Positions 24,489-33,467 of a stretch of 64,000 nt of DNA are shown one piece after another. The translations under genes and the position numbers were made by a program. The stretch comes from Streptomyces sp. 1331.2 (GTDB lineage: Bacteria; Actinomycetota; Actinomycetes; Streptomycetales; Streptomycetaceae): positions 7,123,001 through 7,187,000 of the forward strand of contig NZ_OBMJ01000001.1 in assembly GCF_900199205.1 (NCBI RefSeq), read 5' to 3'. Each line of letters begins with the position of its first letter. Within the stretch, counting starts at the first letter, position 1. The notes under the pieces were generated by a model. The model was not told where the DNA came from and made no database searches. It worked only from the letters and a program-made list of their open reading frames with translations.

Positions 24489-26063
24489 TCACACCCCGTC
24501 GCGCGCCCCTGCGATGGCGGGGGCCCGCCCGGTCCCGCCGTCGGCTCGCCCGGCCTCGGCGGCGGCCACCAGGGCGCGCAGTACGGCGACGTCCGGCTTC
24601 CCGAGGCCGGTCAGCGGGATCGCGGGCAGCAGGAGGACCGTGTCCGGGGTGCACCGGGCGTGCCCGTGTTCCCGGCTCCAGCGCCGTAGCTGCTCCGCGG
24701 TCGTCCGGGAGCCGGGGGCCAGGGCCACCGCGGCGTGCACCCGCTCCAGCCGGTCCGGGTCGGCGGTCGTGAACATCACCGCCTCGCGGACGTCCGGGTG
24801 GGTGCGCAGTGGCTCCTCGATCTCGCGGGGGAACACATTGTGCCCCTCGACGATCGCCATCGGATCCCGCCGGCCCGCCACCGTGAGGTAGCCGGCCGCG
24901 TCCAGGCTGCCCAGGTCGCCGGTGTCCAGCCAGCCGTCCCGCAGCACCCGCGCGGTCAGCTCCGGATCGCGCCAGTACCCGGCCATCGCCGTCGGCGTGC
25001 GGACCCAGAGCTCCCCGGTCCGGCCCGGCGGCAGCTCCGTGCCGTCCCCGTCCAGGACGCGCACCCCGGTGTCCGGGTACGGGCGGCCCGCGGTGGTCAG
25101 CAGCCGCGGGTCCAGGTGCTCGTCCGGGCTCAGCCGGGCGACCGGCCCGCACTCCGTCAGGCTGTACGTCTGGTGCAGCACCCGGCCCAGCCGGCGGGTC
25201 GCCTCGGCCAGCCGGCGGGGCGAGGGAGGGCAGCCGGTGTAGCCGACGCGGCGCAGGCTGCCGGTGTCCGTCGCCGACAGCAGCGGATGGTCCAGCAGCC
25301 GGTAGAGCAGGTGCGGCGGCAGGTACGTCCGGGTCACCCGGTACCGCTCGACCGCCGCCAGCACGGCCCCCGCGTCGAACCCGTCCTGCAGCACCACCGT
25401 GCCGCCCGCCGCCAGCGCAAGGTCCGCCGAGCTCCCGCCGCCGTGGCAGAGCGGGGTGCACAGCAGGAACGTCGAGGCGGACAGCAGCGCCGGGCGCGGC
25501 GGCCGGGCGAACCGGCGCAGCACGCCCTTCGGCCGTCCGGTGGTGCCGCCGGTGAACCGCACCGCCATCACGTCCTCGGGCCGGTACTGCGGTTCGAAGG
25601 CGGCGGGGGAGCAGTCGGCGGCGGTCTCCAGGAGGTCCGTGCCGAGCCCGAACGGCGCCGGGCCGAGGGCGAACAGGACGGCCCCGGGCAGGGCGTGCGC
25701 GATCCCGGCCGCCGCGGCCGAGCAGCGCCGGGGGTCGAAGACCAGCGCATCCGTCCCGGCGAACTCCGTCAGCGCCACCTGCTCCGCCGGCGGTGCGTCC
25801 GGGTACGGCATCGCCACCCGGCAGCCCAGCAGGTTCGCGGCCAGGCGCACCAGCAGCGCCTCCGGCCGGTTCCCGGCCAGCACCGTCACCCCGTCCCCGC
25901 GCCCCAGCCCGGCCCGCTCCAGCGCCCGGGCCAGCCGGTGCACCGCGTCCAGGCAGTCCTGCCCGGTCAGCGCGTCGCTCCCGGAGCGGATCGCCACCCG
26001 CCCCGGATCCCGGGCCAACCCCTCCAGCACCAGCCCGGTGTACGTCGGACCCGCTCCAGCCAT
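24489..26063 (-). CDS. AMP-dependent acyl-CoA synthetase/ligase-like protein
   Basis: 524 residues of the ANL superfamily. The P-loop is RFTGGTTGRPKGVLRR (about residue 170), the motif TYSLTECGP stands for YGxTE, the ATP-ribose Asp is in DGWLDTGDLG, the hinge is near GRRDPMAIVEG, and the catalytic Lys is in LTGLGKPDVA. These enzymes activate a carboxylic acid as acyl-AMP and usually pass it to CoA. The second core residue pattern is slightly degenerate, and the substrate is not predictable. AGGAGG precedes the ATG, and a TGACG-GTG-CGTCA palindrome lies 16 bases upstream. A type II thioesterase and a flavin monooxygenase lie nearby on the other strand. Confidence 0.85.
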   Translation of the reverse strand: MAGAGPTYTGLVLEGLARDPGRVAIRSGSDALTGQDCLDAVHRLARALERAGLGRGDGVTVLAGNRPEALLVRLAANLLGCRVAMPYPDAPPAEQVALTEFAGTDALVFDPRRCSAAAAGIAHALPGAVLFALGPAPFGLGTDLLETAADCSPAAFEPQYRPEDVMAVRFTGGTTGRPKGVLRRFARPPRPALLSASTFLLCTPLCHGGGSSADLALAAGGTVVLQDGFDAGAVLAAVERYRVTRTYLPPHLLYRLLDHPLLSATDTGSLRRVGYTGCPPSPRRLAEATRRLGRVLHQTYSLTECGPVARLSPDEHLDPRLLTTAGRPYPDTGVRVLDGDGTELPPGRTGELWVRTPTAMAGYWRDPELTARVLRDGWLDTGDLGSLDAAGYLTVAGRRDPMAIVEGHNVFPREIEEPLRTHPDVREAVMFTTADPDRLERVHAAVALAPGSRTTAEQLRRWSREHGHARCTPDTVLLLPAIPLTGLGKPDVAVLRALVAAAEAGRADGGTGRAPAIAGARDGV

Positions 26064-26078
26064 GGCCTGCCTCCTGTT

Positions 26079-26091
26079 TGACGGTGCGTCA
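26079..26091. promoter_or_regulatory. TGACG-N3-CGTCA palindrome before the acyl-CoA synthetase gene
   Basis: TGACGGTGCGTCA lies 16 bases upstream of the minus-strand ATG. It has the same TGACR-N3-YGTCA form as the two sites upstream of the Pls-like gene. Such palindromes are typical of TetR-type repressors of acyl-CoA metabolism in actinomycetes. Confidence 0.6.
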
Positions 26092-26276
26092 GCCTAGTGG
26101 ACGGGTTCCCCTGGGATGCACGGCGGTGCGCCGCCGCCCCACGCGCACCGGCGGTCACGAGGCGGCAGCCGGTGGTCAGCAGCGGTCGGCAGCAGTCATC
26201 GGCGGCCGCCGGCCGTCGGCGAGCGCGCGGCCGGGCGTTGTTGTTAGGGTTCCCGCTCGGACGTGAACGGGGGCCG

Positions 26277-26921
26277 GTGGGCAGCAGCGTGGACGCGGTG
26301 GTGGCGCCGCGCGGGGTGGTCGACCTGCGGGGCGAGGCCGGGGCGGAGTTCGTGGCGGCGTACCCGGCGGACGCCGTGGTGGTGGTGTCCGGGCTGCCCG
26401 GCGCCGGGAAGAGCACCCTGTTGCGCCGCTGGTCCGGGGCGGCGCGGGTGCGCACCGTCGACCCGCGCACGGTGCACGAGGCCTGCGAGGCGGTGATGCC
26501 GGCCGCCCTGCCGTACGCGGTCTACCGGCCGTGGGCGCGGCTGGAGCACTTCCGGCTGCTGCGCTCCTCGGTGCGGCGCGGCGGGCCGCTGCTGGTGCAC
26601 GACTGCGGCAGCCGCGCCTGGATGCGGCGCTGGCTGGCCCGCGAGGCGGCCCGCCGGGGCCGCGAACTGCACCTGGTGCTGCTGGACGTCGGCGCCGCCA
26701 CCGCGCTCGACGGCCAGCGGGCCCGCGGGCGGCACGCCAAGGCCCGGGTGTTCGCCCGCCACCGCCGGGGCCTGGAGCGGCTGTTGGCCGCCTTCACCCG
26801 GCACGTGCGGTCCGGCGGGCCGCTGCCGACGCCCGAGGCCTCGTCCGTGCTGCTGCTGGACGCCGTCTCCCGCTCCCGCGCCCGGTCGGTGGAGTTCGGC
26901 ACCGAAAACGCGACGCGCTGA
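26277..26921 (+). CDS. P-loop NTPase/kinase-like protein
   Basis: 214 residues. Walker A GLPGAGKST is at about residues 42-50, followed by an AAA/zeta-type kinase fold. VRTVDPRTVHEACEAVM suggests a substrate lid, and PLLVHDCGSR at about residue 106 is a candidate Walker B strand. Arg-rich helices (RARGRHAKARVFARHRRG) form the end. This is the type usually annotated as an AAA-family ATPase that could phosphorylate a small molecule or RNA end. No partner is evident. The GTG start follows a GGGGG run, and TAGGGT at 26245-26250 is a likely -10 element. It is divergent from the acyl-CoA synthetase gene. Confidence 0.75.
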   Translation: MGSSVDAVVAPRGVVDLRGEAGAEFVAAYPADAVVVVSGLPGAGKSTLLRRWSGAARVRTVDPRTVHEACEAVMPAALPYAVYRPWARLEHFRLLRSSVRRGGPLLVHDCGSRAWMRRWLAREAARRGRELHLVLLDVGAATALDGQRARGRHAKARVFARHRRGLERLLAAFTRHVRSGGPLPTPEASSVLLLDAVSRSRARSVEFGTENATR

Positions 26922-27044
26922 CCGACCGGCAGGGGCCGGCACACTCCGGAGGGGTCCGCGTGATCACCACAACACCCCGCGGCCGCGCCCGCGCTGACAG
27001 ACTGGAGGCAGCAGAGTCCGTCACGGAGAGAGGTCACACCCCGC

Positions 27045-27797
27045 ATGCCCAGCAGCGCTGCCGTCGACAACCCGTGGTTCCGCCGGTTCAACCCGTCCGA
27101 CTCCGCGCCCGCCCGGGTCGTGATCTTCCCGCACGCCGGCGGCTCGGCCAGCTACTACCTGGAGTACGCCAACGCGTTGGCCCCGTATGCCGATGTGCTC
27201 ACCGTCCAGTACCCGGGCCGGCAGAACCGGTTCCTGGAGCAGCCGATCAGCTCGGTGGCGGGCCTCGCCGACGAGCTCTACCGGGAGCTGCAGGACTGGA
27301 CGGACCGTCCGCTGACCTTCTTCGGCCACAGCATGGGTTCGGCCGTCGCCTTCGAGACGGTCCGGCGCTTCGAACGCGACGACGTGAAGGGGCCCGAGCG
27401 GCTCTTCGTCTCGGCCGGCCGCGCGCCATCGCTGACCCGGGACAGCTCGGTGCACAAGCTGCCGGACGACGAGCTGCTGGCGGAGGTCGTCAGCCTGGGC
27501 GGCACGGACGAGCGGATCCTCACCGTCGACGGGCTGCGCGAGCTGGTGCTGCCCGCCCTGCGGGCCGACTACACGGCCATCGAGACGTACGGCTGCACAC
27601 CGGACGCGACCGTGTCGGTGCCGATCACCGGCCTGGTCGGGGACGCCGACCCGAACGCCACCGTCGAGCAGGTCGCCCAGTGGGAGCGGCACACCACCGG
27701 CGACTTCGACCTGCAGGTCTTCCCCGGCGGGCACTTCTACCTGGCGGACCGCACCGAGGAGGTCGTCCGGGCGCTCACCGCCCACCTGCCCGGCTGA
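27045..27797 (+). CDS. Type II thioesterase
   Basis: 250 residues of the stand-alone thioesterase family linked to polyketide and peptide synthetases. The N-terminal FPHAGGSASYY, the nucleophile Ser96 in GHSMG, the Asp in LVGDADPN and the His in FPGGHFYL are all present and correctly spaced. Such enzymes remove wrong acyl groups from carrier proteins. No canonical synthase is adjacent. Within the window the only carrier domain seen is in the Pls-like synthetase about 20 kb away, so its true partner may lie elsewhere. Confidence 0.9.
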   Translation: MPSSAAVDNPWFRRFNPSDSAPARVVIFPHAGGSASYYLEYANALAPYADVLTVQYPGRQNRFLEQPISSVAGLADELYRELQDWTDRPLTFFGHSMGSAVAFETVRRFERDDVKGPERLFVSAGRAPSLTRDSSVHKLPDDELLAEVVSLGGTDERILTVDGLRELVLPALRADYTAIETYGCTPDATVSVPITGLVGDADPNATVEQVAQWERHTTGDFDLQVFPGGHFYLADRTEEVVRALTAHLPG

Positions 27798-27953
27798 GCC
27801 CCGCCCGGCCCGCCCCGGCCTACCCCCTCCGACGGCCTGTCCGACGGCCCGTTCGGTGTCCGTACCGGTGACCGCGCCCCGCCCGCTGGGCTACTGTCCT
27901 GCATGACCGGGGCCGTGCATGACGGGCCGTCAACAGAGCATCGGGAGGCAGCA

Positions 27954-29198
27954 TTGCGCCGGATCGCCGTCGTCGGAGCGGGCCAGGCCGGTCTGCAGCT
28001 CGCGCTCGGGCTGCAGGCGGACGGGTACGAGGTGACGCTGGTCGCCGAGCGCACCCCGGAGCAGGTGCGCGGCGGGCGGGTGCTGTCCACCCAGGCGATG
28101 TTCGGCCCGGCGCTGCGGATCGAGGCGGCGGCCGGGCTGGACCTCTGGGCGGACCGGGCCCCGGCGGTCTCCTCGGTCGAGGCCGTACTGGCGGCGCCGC
28201 CGGCCGTGCGGGCGCTGGAATTCACCATGACGCTCGACGAGCCCGCCCAGTCGGTCGACCAGCGGCTCAAGCTGGCCGGCTGGCTGGAACTGCTGGCCGA
28301 GCGCGGCGCTCGGGTCGAGTACCGCTCGCTGGACCGGGACGGCCTGTACGAGCTGGCCCGCCGGCACGAGCTGACCGTGGTCGCCGCCGGGCGCGGCGGA
28401 CCGGACGGGGTCTTCGCCCGCGACCCCGGCCGCTCGCCGTTCGACCGGCCGCAGCGGGCGCTGTCCTGCCTGTACGCGCACGGTGTCGGCTCGCCCGACC
28501 CGGCCGCCGAGCCCCGGGCGCGGATGCACGCCCTGCCCGGCCTCGGCGAGCTGTACCTGCAGCCGGCCCTCACCCTCTCCGGCCCCTGCGCGATCCTGCT
28601 CTGGGAGGCGCTGCCCGGCAGCCCGCTGGACGTGTTCGGCGATGCCCCGCCGCCGGACGTCCAACTGGCCCGGATCCGCGCACTGTTGGGCGAGTACCTG
28701 CCCTGGGAGGCGGAGTTCTGGGCGCAGGCCGAGCCGACCGACGCCGGGGCCGGGCTCTTCGGCGCGGTCACCCCGACCGTCCGGCGCACGGTGGCCGAGC
28801 TGGGCTCCGGCGTGGACACCGTCCACGTCCTGGGCCTCGGCGACACGGTGGTGGTGAACGATCCGATCACCGGGCAGGGCGCCAACAGCGCCGCCCGCGC
28901 GGCCGACGCCTACCGGCGGGCCGTCGTCGAGCACGGCGACGCCCCGTTCACGGCCGACTGGATGTGCCGCACCGCGGAACGGTTCTGGCAGCAACACGCC
29001 CGCCACACCGTCGAGTTCACCACCTCGATGCTGACCATGCCGGACCACCTGCAGGGCGTCTTCGCGGCCGCCGCCGAGCACGAGGAGGTCGCCCGCCGCC
29101 TCGCCAACACCTACGCCGAACCGAGCGACCACGCCGCCTGGCTGGCCACCCCCGAGCTGACCGCCGCCTACCTCGCCTCGGTGGCCGCCCCGCGGTAA
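27954..29198 (+). CDS. Styrene/indole monooxygenase-like flavoprotein (StyA family)
   Basis: 414 residues from a TTG start, close to the roughly 415 residues of StyA. The Rossmann motif VVGAGQAGLQLALGLQ begins at residue 5, STQAMFGPALRIEAAAGLD matches the StyA substrate-side segment, and GLGDTVVVNDPITGQGANSAARAA is the second FAD motif. StyA enzymes epoxidise styrene or indole using reduced FAD from a separate reductase, StyB. No StyB lies next to it. I choose 27954 because GGGAGG stands five bases upstream and the protein then starts as in the family. An ATG at 27903 behind TACTGT could give a leaderless longer form. Confidence 0.82.
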   Translation: MRRIAVVGAGQAGLQLALGLQADGYEVTLVAERTPEQVRGGRVLSTQAMFGPALRIEAAAGLDLWADRAPAVSSVEAVLAAPPAVRALEFTMTLDEPAQSVDQRLKLAGWLELLAERGARVEYRSLDRDGLYELARRHELTVVAAGRGGPDGVFARDPGRSPFDRPQRALSCLYAHGVGSPDPAAEPRARMHALPGLGELYLQPALTLSGPCAILLWEALPGSPLDVFGDAPPPDVQLARIRALLGEYLPWEAEFWAQAEPTDAGAGLFGAVTPTVRRTVAELGSGVDTVHVLGLGDTVVVNDPITGQGANSAARAADAYRRAVVEHGDAPFTADWMCRTAERFWQQHARHTVEFTTSMLTMPDHLQGVFAAAAEHEEVARRLANTYAEPSDHAAWLATPELTAAYLASVAAPR

Positions 29199-29211
29199 GG
29201 GGTTTCTTGCC

Positions 29212-29229
29212 GGGGCCCGACCGGGCCCC
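29212..29229 (+). terminator. Short GC hairpin after the StyA-like gene
   Basis: GGGGCCC (29212-29218) pairs with GGGCCCC (29223-29229) around GACC, 14 bases past the stop. A second fold-back of CCCTCC/GGAGGG follows near 29240. Confidence 0.45.
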
Positions 29230-29332
29230 CGGGAGCGCCCTCCGGAGGGCCGAGGCCGGCCGCACTTGCCCCCGGCCCGTCCGCGGGACGAGGCTGGAAG
29301 GAAGACGACAACGGGTGCGGGAGGCGTCGCCC

Positions 29333-29788
29333 GTGGACGGACGCGAGCCCGCGGACCGGTCCGGCAGCGGTTACCGGAGCGTGCCGCACACGGCGGACCT
29401 GCGGGTGGAAGCCTGGGCGCCGACGGCCGAGGGCTGCATCGGCGAGCTGGTGCGTGCCGTGGTCGACAGCTTCGCCGACCTGAGCGGCGCGCGGATCGTC
29501 GGCGAGCGCGGCTGCACCGTCGTCGCGGTGAGCGACACGGACCTGCTGGTGGGCGTCCTGGAGGAGGTCATCTACCGGATGGACGCCGACGGCCAACTGC
29601 CGGTCGCGATGGCGATCGGCCGGATCGAGGGGCTGGACGGCGCCCGGACGGTGGCGGTCCGCTTCCGGATGGCCGACGCCGCCACCGCCGCCCTGGTCGG
29701 CGCCGTCCCGAAGGCCGTCTCGCTGCACGACCTGGACCTGCGGGCCGGGCCGGACGGCTGGACGTGCCGGGTCACCGTGGACGTCTGA
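29333..29788 (+). CDS. Archease family protein
   Basis: 151 residues. The hallmark YRSVPHTADLRVEAWAPT is at the N-terminus, the metal-binding His-Thr-Ala-Asp is intact, and the middle carries DTDLLVGVLEEVIYRMDADG, as in archeases. Archease speeds up guanylylation and multiple turnover of the RNA ligase RtcB. The rtcB-type gene follows after 53 bases on the same strand, which strongly supports the call. The GTG at 29333 has GGGAGG nine bases upstream; a second GTG at 29315 is possible. Confidence 0.88.
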   Translation: MDGREPADRSGSGYRSVPHTADLRVEAWAPTAEGCIGELVRAVVDSFADLSGARIVGERGCTVVAVSDTDLLVGVLEEVIYRMDADGQLPVAMAIGRIEGLDGARTVAVRFRMADAATAALVGAVPKAVSLHDLDLRAGPDGWTCRVTVDV

Positions 29789-29841
29789 GCAGACGAACGA
29801 ACAGCCACGAATACCACGAGCACACGAACGGGGCGGGCGAG

Positions 29842-31278
29842 GTGAGCGAGGTGGAGATCGCACTGACCGAGGCCGGCCGCCACCGCTGGCGGATCGAGCC
29901 GCGCCCGCCGATGCGGGTGCCCGGCGTGGTGTTCGCCAGCAGTGCGCTGCTGCCCCAGGCCGTCGGGGACAAGGCGCTGGAGCAGGTGGCGAACGTGGCG
30001 ACACTGCCCGGGATCGTCCGCGCCTCCTACGCGATGCCCGACGTGCACTGGGGATACGGCTTCCCGATCGGCGGGGTCGCCGCCACCGACGTCGACCGGG
30101 GCGGGGTGGTCTCGCCCGGCGGCGTCGGCTTCGACATCTCCTGCGGAGTCCGCCTGCTCGCCGCCGGCGTCCAGCGCGACGAACTCGACCCCGAGCGGAT
30201 CCGCCGCCTGATGGACCTGCTGGACAGGACCGTCCCGCGCGGCCTGGGCCGCGGCGGCCTGTGGCAGCTGTCCGGACCGGAGGAGCTGGACGACCTCCTG
30301 CTCGGCGGCGCGCGCTACGCCGTCGAGCACGGCCACGGCGTCCCGCGCGACCTGGAGCGCTGCGAGGACCGCGGGGTGCTGGAGGGCGCGGCCCCCGGCG
30401 AGGTGAGCACCCGGGCCGTCGAACGGGGACTGCAGCAGGTCGGCAGCCTCGGCTCGGCCAACCACTTCCTGGAGGTGCAGGCCGTCGACCGGGTCCACGA
30501 CGAACGGACCGCGGCCGCGTTCGGCCTGCGGCCCGGCCAGGTCTGCGTCATGATCCACTGCGGTTCGCGCGGCCTCGGCCACCAGATCTGCACCGACCAC
30601 GTCCGCGCCATGGACCGCGAACTGCACCGCTACCGGATCGACCTCCCGGACCGCCAACTCGCCTGCACCCCGGTCGACTCCGCGCGCGGCCGCGCCTACC
30701 TCGGCGCGATGACCGCCGCCGCCAACTACGGCCGGGCCAACCGCCAACTGCTCTCCGAGGCCGCCCGCCGCGCCTTCGCGACCGCGCTCGGCATCGGCCT
30801 GGAACTGGTCTACGACGTCTCGCACAACCTTGCCAAGCTGGAGACGCACGAGGTGGACGGTGTGCCCCGGACGCTCTGCGTCCACCGCAAGGGCGCCACC
30901 CGCGCCCTGCCGCCCGGCGACCCCGACCTGCCCGACGACCTGGCCGCGGCCGGGCAGCCGGTGCTGGTCCCGGGCACGATGGGCACCGCCTCGTACGTCA
31001 TGGTCGGCCTGCCCGGCAACGAGGCCTTCCGCTCCGCCTGCCACGGCGCCGGGCGGGTGCTGAGCCGGCACCAGGCGCTGCGCACGGTGCGCGGCGAACG
31101 GCTCAAGAGCGACCTGGAGGCGCGCGGCATAGCTGTCCGCCCCGCCTCGTGGCGGGCCCTGGCCGAGGAGACGCCCGAGGCGTACAAGGACGTCGACGCG
31201 GTGGCCGCCGTCACCGAGGCCGCCGGGCTGGCCCGGCAGGTCGCCCGCCTGGTGCCGCTGGGCGTCTGCAAGGGCTGA
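29842..31278 (+). CDS. rtcB: RNA-splicing ligase RtcB
   Basis: 478 residues. All main RtcB landmarks are present: MPDVHWGYGFPIGG, the metal-binding Asp and Cys in GGVGFDISCGVRLL, SLGSANHFLEV, the His in IHCGSRGLG, the His in DVSHNLAK, the MGTASYVMVG loop and the guanylylated His in ACHGAGRVLSR. The enzyme joins RNA ends with 2',3'-cyclic phosphate or 3'-phosphate to 5'-OH ends, using GTP and manganese. The upstream archease is its known cofactor. The GTG start at 29842 has only a weak purine-rich ribosome site. In bacteria the role is usually RNA repair after stress or toxin cleavage. No RtcR-type regulator is visible here. Confidence 0.93.
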   Translation: MSEVEIALTEAGRHRWRIEPRPPMRVPGVVFASSALLPQAVGDKALEQVANVATLPGIVRASYAMPDVHWGYGFPIGGVAATDVDRGGVVSPGGVGFDISCGVRLLAAGVQRDELDPERIRRLMDLLDRTVPRGLGRGGLWQLSGPEELDDLLLGGARYAVEHGHGVPRDLERCEDRGVLEGAAPGEVSTRAVERGLQQVGSLGSANHFLEVQAVDRVHDERTAAAFGLRPGQVCVMIHCGSRGLGHQICTDHVRAMDRELHRYRIDLPDRQLACTPVDSARGRAYLGAMTAAANYGRANRQLLSEAARRAFATALGIGLELVYDVSHNLAKLETHEVDGVPRTLCVHRKGATRALPPGDPDLPDDLAAAGQPVLVPGTMGTASYVMVGLPGNEAFRSACHGAGRVLSRHQALRTVRGERLKSDLEARGIAVRPASWRALAEETPEAYKDVDAVAAVTEAAGLARQVARLVPLGVCKG

Positions 31279-31410
31279 GCGGCCGCCCGGCCCGGACCTG
31301 TTCCTCCCGCCGGAAACCGACCCGGCCGCGTCCCTCGACTCGCCCGGCCGGCCGCGCTTTGATGTCGGACGCGCCGTACGCATCCGCCGCAGCACGCCCA
31401 TTCACGCATT

Positions 31411-31439
31411 CGCACGTACGCCCATGCGCACGTACGCCC
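31411..31439. repeat. Duplicated CGCACGTACGCCC element
   Basis: Two copies of the 13-mer (31411-31423 and 31427-31439) lie 16 bp apart start to start, just before the ribosome site of the ABC ATPase gene. Part of each (CGTACG) is palindromic. It may be an operator or a chance duplication. Confidence 0.4.
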
Positions 31440-31468
31440 GTACCAGGCACCAGGAGCAGGAGGTGGTC

Positions 31469-32479
31469 ATGCCCGGGAACGGCGACGCCCACGGGCCGGA
31501 GGACGGCACCGGCCCGGTGATCGAGCTGCGCTCGCTCACCAAGCGCTACGGCGACACGGTCGGCATCGAGCAGCTGGACGTGTCCGTCGCGGCCGGGGAG
31601 GTGTTCGGCCTGCTCGGCCCCAACGGCGCCGGAAAGACCACCACCCTGCGCTGCCTGGTCGGCCTGCTCAGCCCCAGCGACGGACAGGTCCGGGTGCTCG
31701 GCCTGGACCCGGTGGCCGACCACCGCCGGCTCGCCCCCTCGATCGGCTACCTGCCGGGGGAACTGCGCCTCTACCCCGAACTCACCGGTCAGCAGACCCT
31801 CGACCTGCTCGCCGCCCTCCAGGGCGCCCCAGTCCCGCGCCAACGCGAACTGTGCGAGCGGCTGACCCTCTCCCGGGCCGACCTGGCCCGCCCGGTGGGG
31901 GAGTACTCGCGCGGCATGAAGCAGAAGCTCGGGCTCGTCCAGTCGCTCCAGCACCGGCCGCCCGTGGTGGTGCTGGACGAGCCGAGCGAGGGGCTGGACC
32001 CGCTGGTCCAGGAGACCTTCTACGAACTGCTCGCCGAGGAGACCGCGGCCGGGCGGACCGTCCTGCTCTCCAGCCACGTGCTGCCCGAGGTGCAGCGGAC
32101 CTGCGGCCGGGTCGCCATCGTGCGCCACGGCCGGCTGGTGACCGTCCGCTCGGTGGCCGAACTGCGCCAGGCTCGGGCCCGCCGGGTCCGGCTGCTCTTC
32201 GCCGACGGGCTGGGCGCCCGCCCGCTCGGCGCCGCCGAACGGTGGTCCCCGCGCTGGGACGGCCCCCGGGTCGAGCTGCTGGTGCCGCCGGACGAGGTGG
32301 TCCCGGCCGTCCGCACCCTGCTGGCCCAACTGCCGGTGGCCGACCTGACCGTGGAGGAGGCCGGACTGGACGAGGCCTTCCTCGACCTCTACCGCTCGAA
32401 CGACGACCGGCTGCCGACGGAGCTCCCCCTCCCGACGGAGGATCGCCGACCGGATACCGCCACCGAGGAGCGCCCGTGA
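31469..32479 (+). CDS. ABC transporter ATP-binding protein (ABC-2/DrrA-like)
   Basis: 336 residues. Walker A is GPNGAGKTT (near residue 53), the Q-loop is IGYLPGELRLYPELT, the signature is EYSRGMKQKLGLVQ (a degenerate SGGQ, normal for ABC-2 exporters), Walker B is VVVLDEPSEGLD and the switch is LLSSHVL. The C-terminal 90 residues form the DrrA-like tail that couples to the permease. A strong AGGAGG at 31457-31463 sets the ATG. Its TGA overlaps the permease GTG (GTGA), so the two are coupled. Export of a drug-like or lipid substrate is likely. Confidence 0.9.
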   Translation: MPGNGDAHGPEDGTGPVIELRSLTKRYGDTVGIEQLDVSVAAGEVFGLLGPNGAGKTTTLRCLVGLLSPSDGQVRVLGLDPVADHRRLAPSIGYLPGELRLYPELTGQQTLDLLAALQGAPVPRQRELCERLTLSRADLARPVGEYSRGMKQKLGLVQSLQHRPPVVVLDEPSEGLDPLVQETFYELLAEETAAGRTVLLSSHVLPEVQRTCGRVAIVRHGRLVTVRSVAELRQARARRVRLLFADGLGARPLGAAERWSPRWDGPRVELLVPPDEVVPAVRTLLAQLPVADLTVEEAGLDEAFLDLYRSNDDRLPTELPLPTEDRRPDTATEERP

Positions 32480-33312
32480 CCCCGAGCACCGTCAGCCGCC
32501 GCCTCCCACTGGTCTGGCTCGCCCTGCACCGGCGCCGCCGGATGCTGCTCTCCCTGCTGCTGGGCGTGGTCGTCTTCGAGACCCTGATCGTGGTGATCGC
32601 CGGAACCGTCCCGCCCGGCGACCTGTTCGGCGCCGCCCGCCGCAACCCGCCCGGCGCGTTCCGGGCGTTCAGCGGCTCCAACGGCGACGTCTCCATCGCC
32701 AGCTACCCCGGCCTGCTCGGCGCCGGGCTCACCCACCCGTTCTGGATCGCCCTCCAGCTCACCGTCATCGGCTCGCTCGGTGCCGCCGCCGTCGCCTCCG
32801 ACGTCGAGTCCGGCACCATCGAGCTGCTGATGACCCGCCCGGTCTCCCGGCGCCGACTGCTCGCCGAACGGGCCGGTGCCCTGATCGCGGCCTCGGTGGC
32901 GCTCAACGCCGCCGCCACCCTCACCGTCGCGCTCGGCGTCGCCTTCTCGCCGAAGCTGCGCGAGGCAGTCCCGGAGAGCGCGGTGTTCACTGCCGGACTG
33001 CTCGGCTGCGCCCTCGCGTTCTGCCTGACCGGGCCGGTGCTGGCGGTGTCCGCCGTCAGCCGGCGGCGGGCGTACGTGGTCGGCGCGGCCGTCGTCTTCG
33101 GCGCGGTCGGCTTCGCGCTCAACTTCGTGGCCCTGGCCTGGTCCCCGGCCCGGCCGCTGCGCTACCTCAGCCCGTTCCACTACTACGCCCCGGGCGACGT
33201 GCTCGGCCACGGCGGTGTGCCGTGGGCGGCGCTGGGCGTCCTGACCGGCGTCGGGCTGCTCGGCCTGCTGGCGGCGTTCCGGTTCCTGGACCGCCGCGAC
33301 CTGGCGATCTAG
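32476..33312 (+). CDS. ABC-2 type transporter permease
   Basis: 278 residues with about six membrane helices: near 22-42 (LLSLLLGVVVFETLIVVIAG), 90-110, 140-160, 172-195, 200-220 and 250-272. The conserved IELLMTRPVSRRRLLAERAGA loop after the second helix is typical of NatB/ABC-2 permeases. The GTG start overlaps the ATPase stop. Together they form a minimal two-gene exporter. A hairpin terminator lies 92 bases beyond the stop. Confidence 0.88.
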   Translation: MTPSTVSRRLPLVWLALHRRRRMLLSLLLGVVVFETLIVVIAGTVPPGDLFGAARRNPPGAFRAFSGSNGDVSIASYPGLLGAGLTHPFWIALQLTVIGSLGAAAVASDVESGTIELLMTRPVSRRRLLAERAGALIAASVALNAAATLTVALGVAFSPKLREAVPESAVFTAGLLGCALAFCLTGPVLAVSAVSRRRAYVVGAAVVFGAVGFALNFVALAWSPARPLRYLSPFHYYAPGDVLGHGGVPWAALGVLTGVGLLGLLAAFRFLDRRDLAI

Positions 33313-33403
33313 CCGTACGGCACCGTGCCCGCGTCGCGGACCCGGCAAAGACCCGAGACACCCGCCGGCGGCCGTGGCAGGGGCCGCCCGGGACCGGTCA
33401 GGA

Positions 33404-33454
33404 GCAGGCCCCGTCCCCGGTCGCGCAGCCCGCGCGGGCGCGGACGGGGCCTGC
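33404..33454. terminator. Hairpin terminator between convergent genes
   Basis: A perfect 13-bp stem (33404-33416 with 33442-33454) closes a 25-base loop that itself can fold. It stands between the plus-strand ABC permease and the minus-strand carboxylesterase and can serve both. Confidence 0.7.
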
Positions 33455-33467
33455 CGCCGTGCCGCCG

